A DNA stretch of 17,254 bases from Asterionellopsis glacialis (taxonomy: Eukaryota; Bacillariophyta; Plagiogrammaphyceae; Rhaphoneidales; Asterionellopsidaceae), in NCBI GenBank assembly GCA_014885115.2, contig WKLE02001891.1, positions 6,522 through 23,775 on the forward strand, written 5' to 3'. The stretch's first letter is position 1. Each line of letters begins with the position of its first letter. The notes beneath the pieces were generated by a model. That model did no database searches, was not told where the DNA came from, and saw nothing but the letters and a program-made list of their open reading frames with translations. Positions 16,901 through 17,254 of this stretch are shown here, one piece after another. Position numbers and translations under genes: made by a program.

Positions 16901-17254
16901 AAACGCGTAATGATAAATTCTGGAAATAGTTTTAGAGTGCGGGTACACTATAAAGAAAGTTTCAGCATTTAAGCAGAAAAAGAGTAGGAGCTACGTTTAC
17001 TGCAAATTCAGTAGTTGTATGTATGATAAAATTAGATCCATATTAATTCCTTTTTATACCCAAGTATATTATTATTATTGGAGCATAACTGTTCTTGATT
17101 TTTGAGCAAGTATAGGATCACTTGCACTTTGTTTGGGATGTGTTGGTTCGAACTTTGTTCATCAAGTCCATCGAGTCATCCTCCTTCACATGGGAACAAT
17201 GGACGCTCCTACTTTTTTGCCGCATGCTATGCCTAAACATGTTATATTCATGTG
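16901..17254. other. Right-end region, no assigned gene
   Basis: AT-rich sequence follows the hydroxylase stop, with an ACGCGT at about 16903 and a short ATT repeat near 17070. A frame open from 17106 to the window edge contains LLHMGTMDAPTFLPHAMPK, faintly like the HGT-E-TP-F-P motif of tRNA-guanine transglycosylases. The match is too short to call, and the frame runs off the end. Confidence 0.4.

Noticed and set aside
17106..17254. Possible start of a tRNA-guanine transglycosylase (GTMDAPTFLP)
   Set aside because: Only about ten residues resemble the family motif, the expected preceding residues are absent, and the window ends there.

Overview
The window looks like nuclear DNA from a microalga of the diatom type. 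Several things support this. Three genes carry short GT-AG introns; the six inferred here run from 86 to 188 nt. One enzyme has an N-terminal presequence ending in Ala-Ala-Phe, like the A/F cleavage site of diatom plastid precursors. One armadillo protein has the paired CxxC head seen on many diatom proteins. Genes are compact and single- or few-exon, separated by AT-rich intergenic DNA. The species cannot be fixed from the sequence. No rRNA, tRNA, CRISPR or clear autonomous transposon was seen.

Layout. 1-2201 has no convincing gene but holds many short palindromes built from GTAC, GGTACC and CCAGGT. 2202-4499 (+) is an armadillo-repeat protein with a double CxxC head. 4500-6236 is intergenic, with a strong hairpin, a 13-bp inverted repeat and a C-rich tract. 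6237-9287 (+) is a tyrosyl-DNA phosphodiesterase 1 (TDP1)-like protein with a large acidic insert and Cys in place of the second active-site Asn. 9482-11230 (-) is a second armadillo/HEAT protein, convergent with TDP1. 12019-12625 (+) is a small stand-alone PX-domain protein with one intron and two possible splice acceptors. 12703-13735 (-) is a five-exon, probably plastid-targeted MsrB-like protein whose catalytic Cys lies in a 48-nt last exon. 14352-15412 (-) is a multi-pass membrane protein interrupted by a -1 frameshift at a T6 run. 15924-16900 (+) is an aromatic amino acid hydroxylase whose 5' part, including any ACT domain, is not found. 16901-17254 has no assigned gene.

The genes do not form one pathway; the window is ordinary nuclear housekeeping content: DNA repair, phosphoinositide binding, methionine-sulfoxide or redox chemistry, phenylalanine metabolism and protein-interaction scaffolds. 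The observations most worth a second look are the altered TDP1 active site, the frameshift at a canonical-looking slippery heptamer, the exon models for the MsrB-like, PX and hydroxylase genes that simple ORF calling misses, and the recurrent GTAC palindromes. I found no clear sign of a new multi-gene system. All splice models were made by eye and need transcript data.
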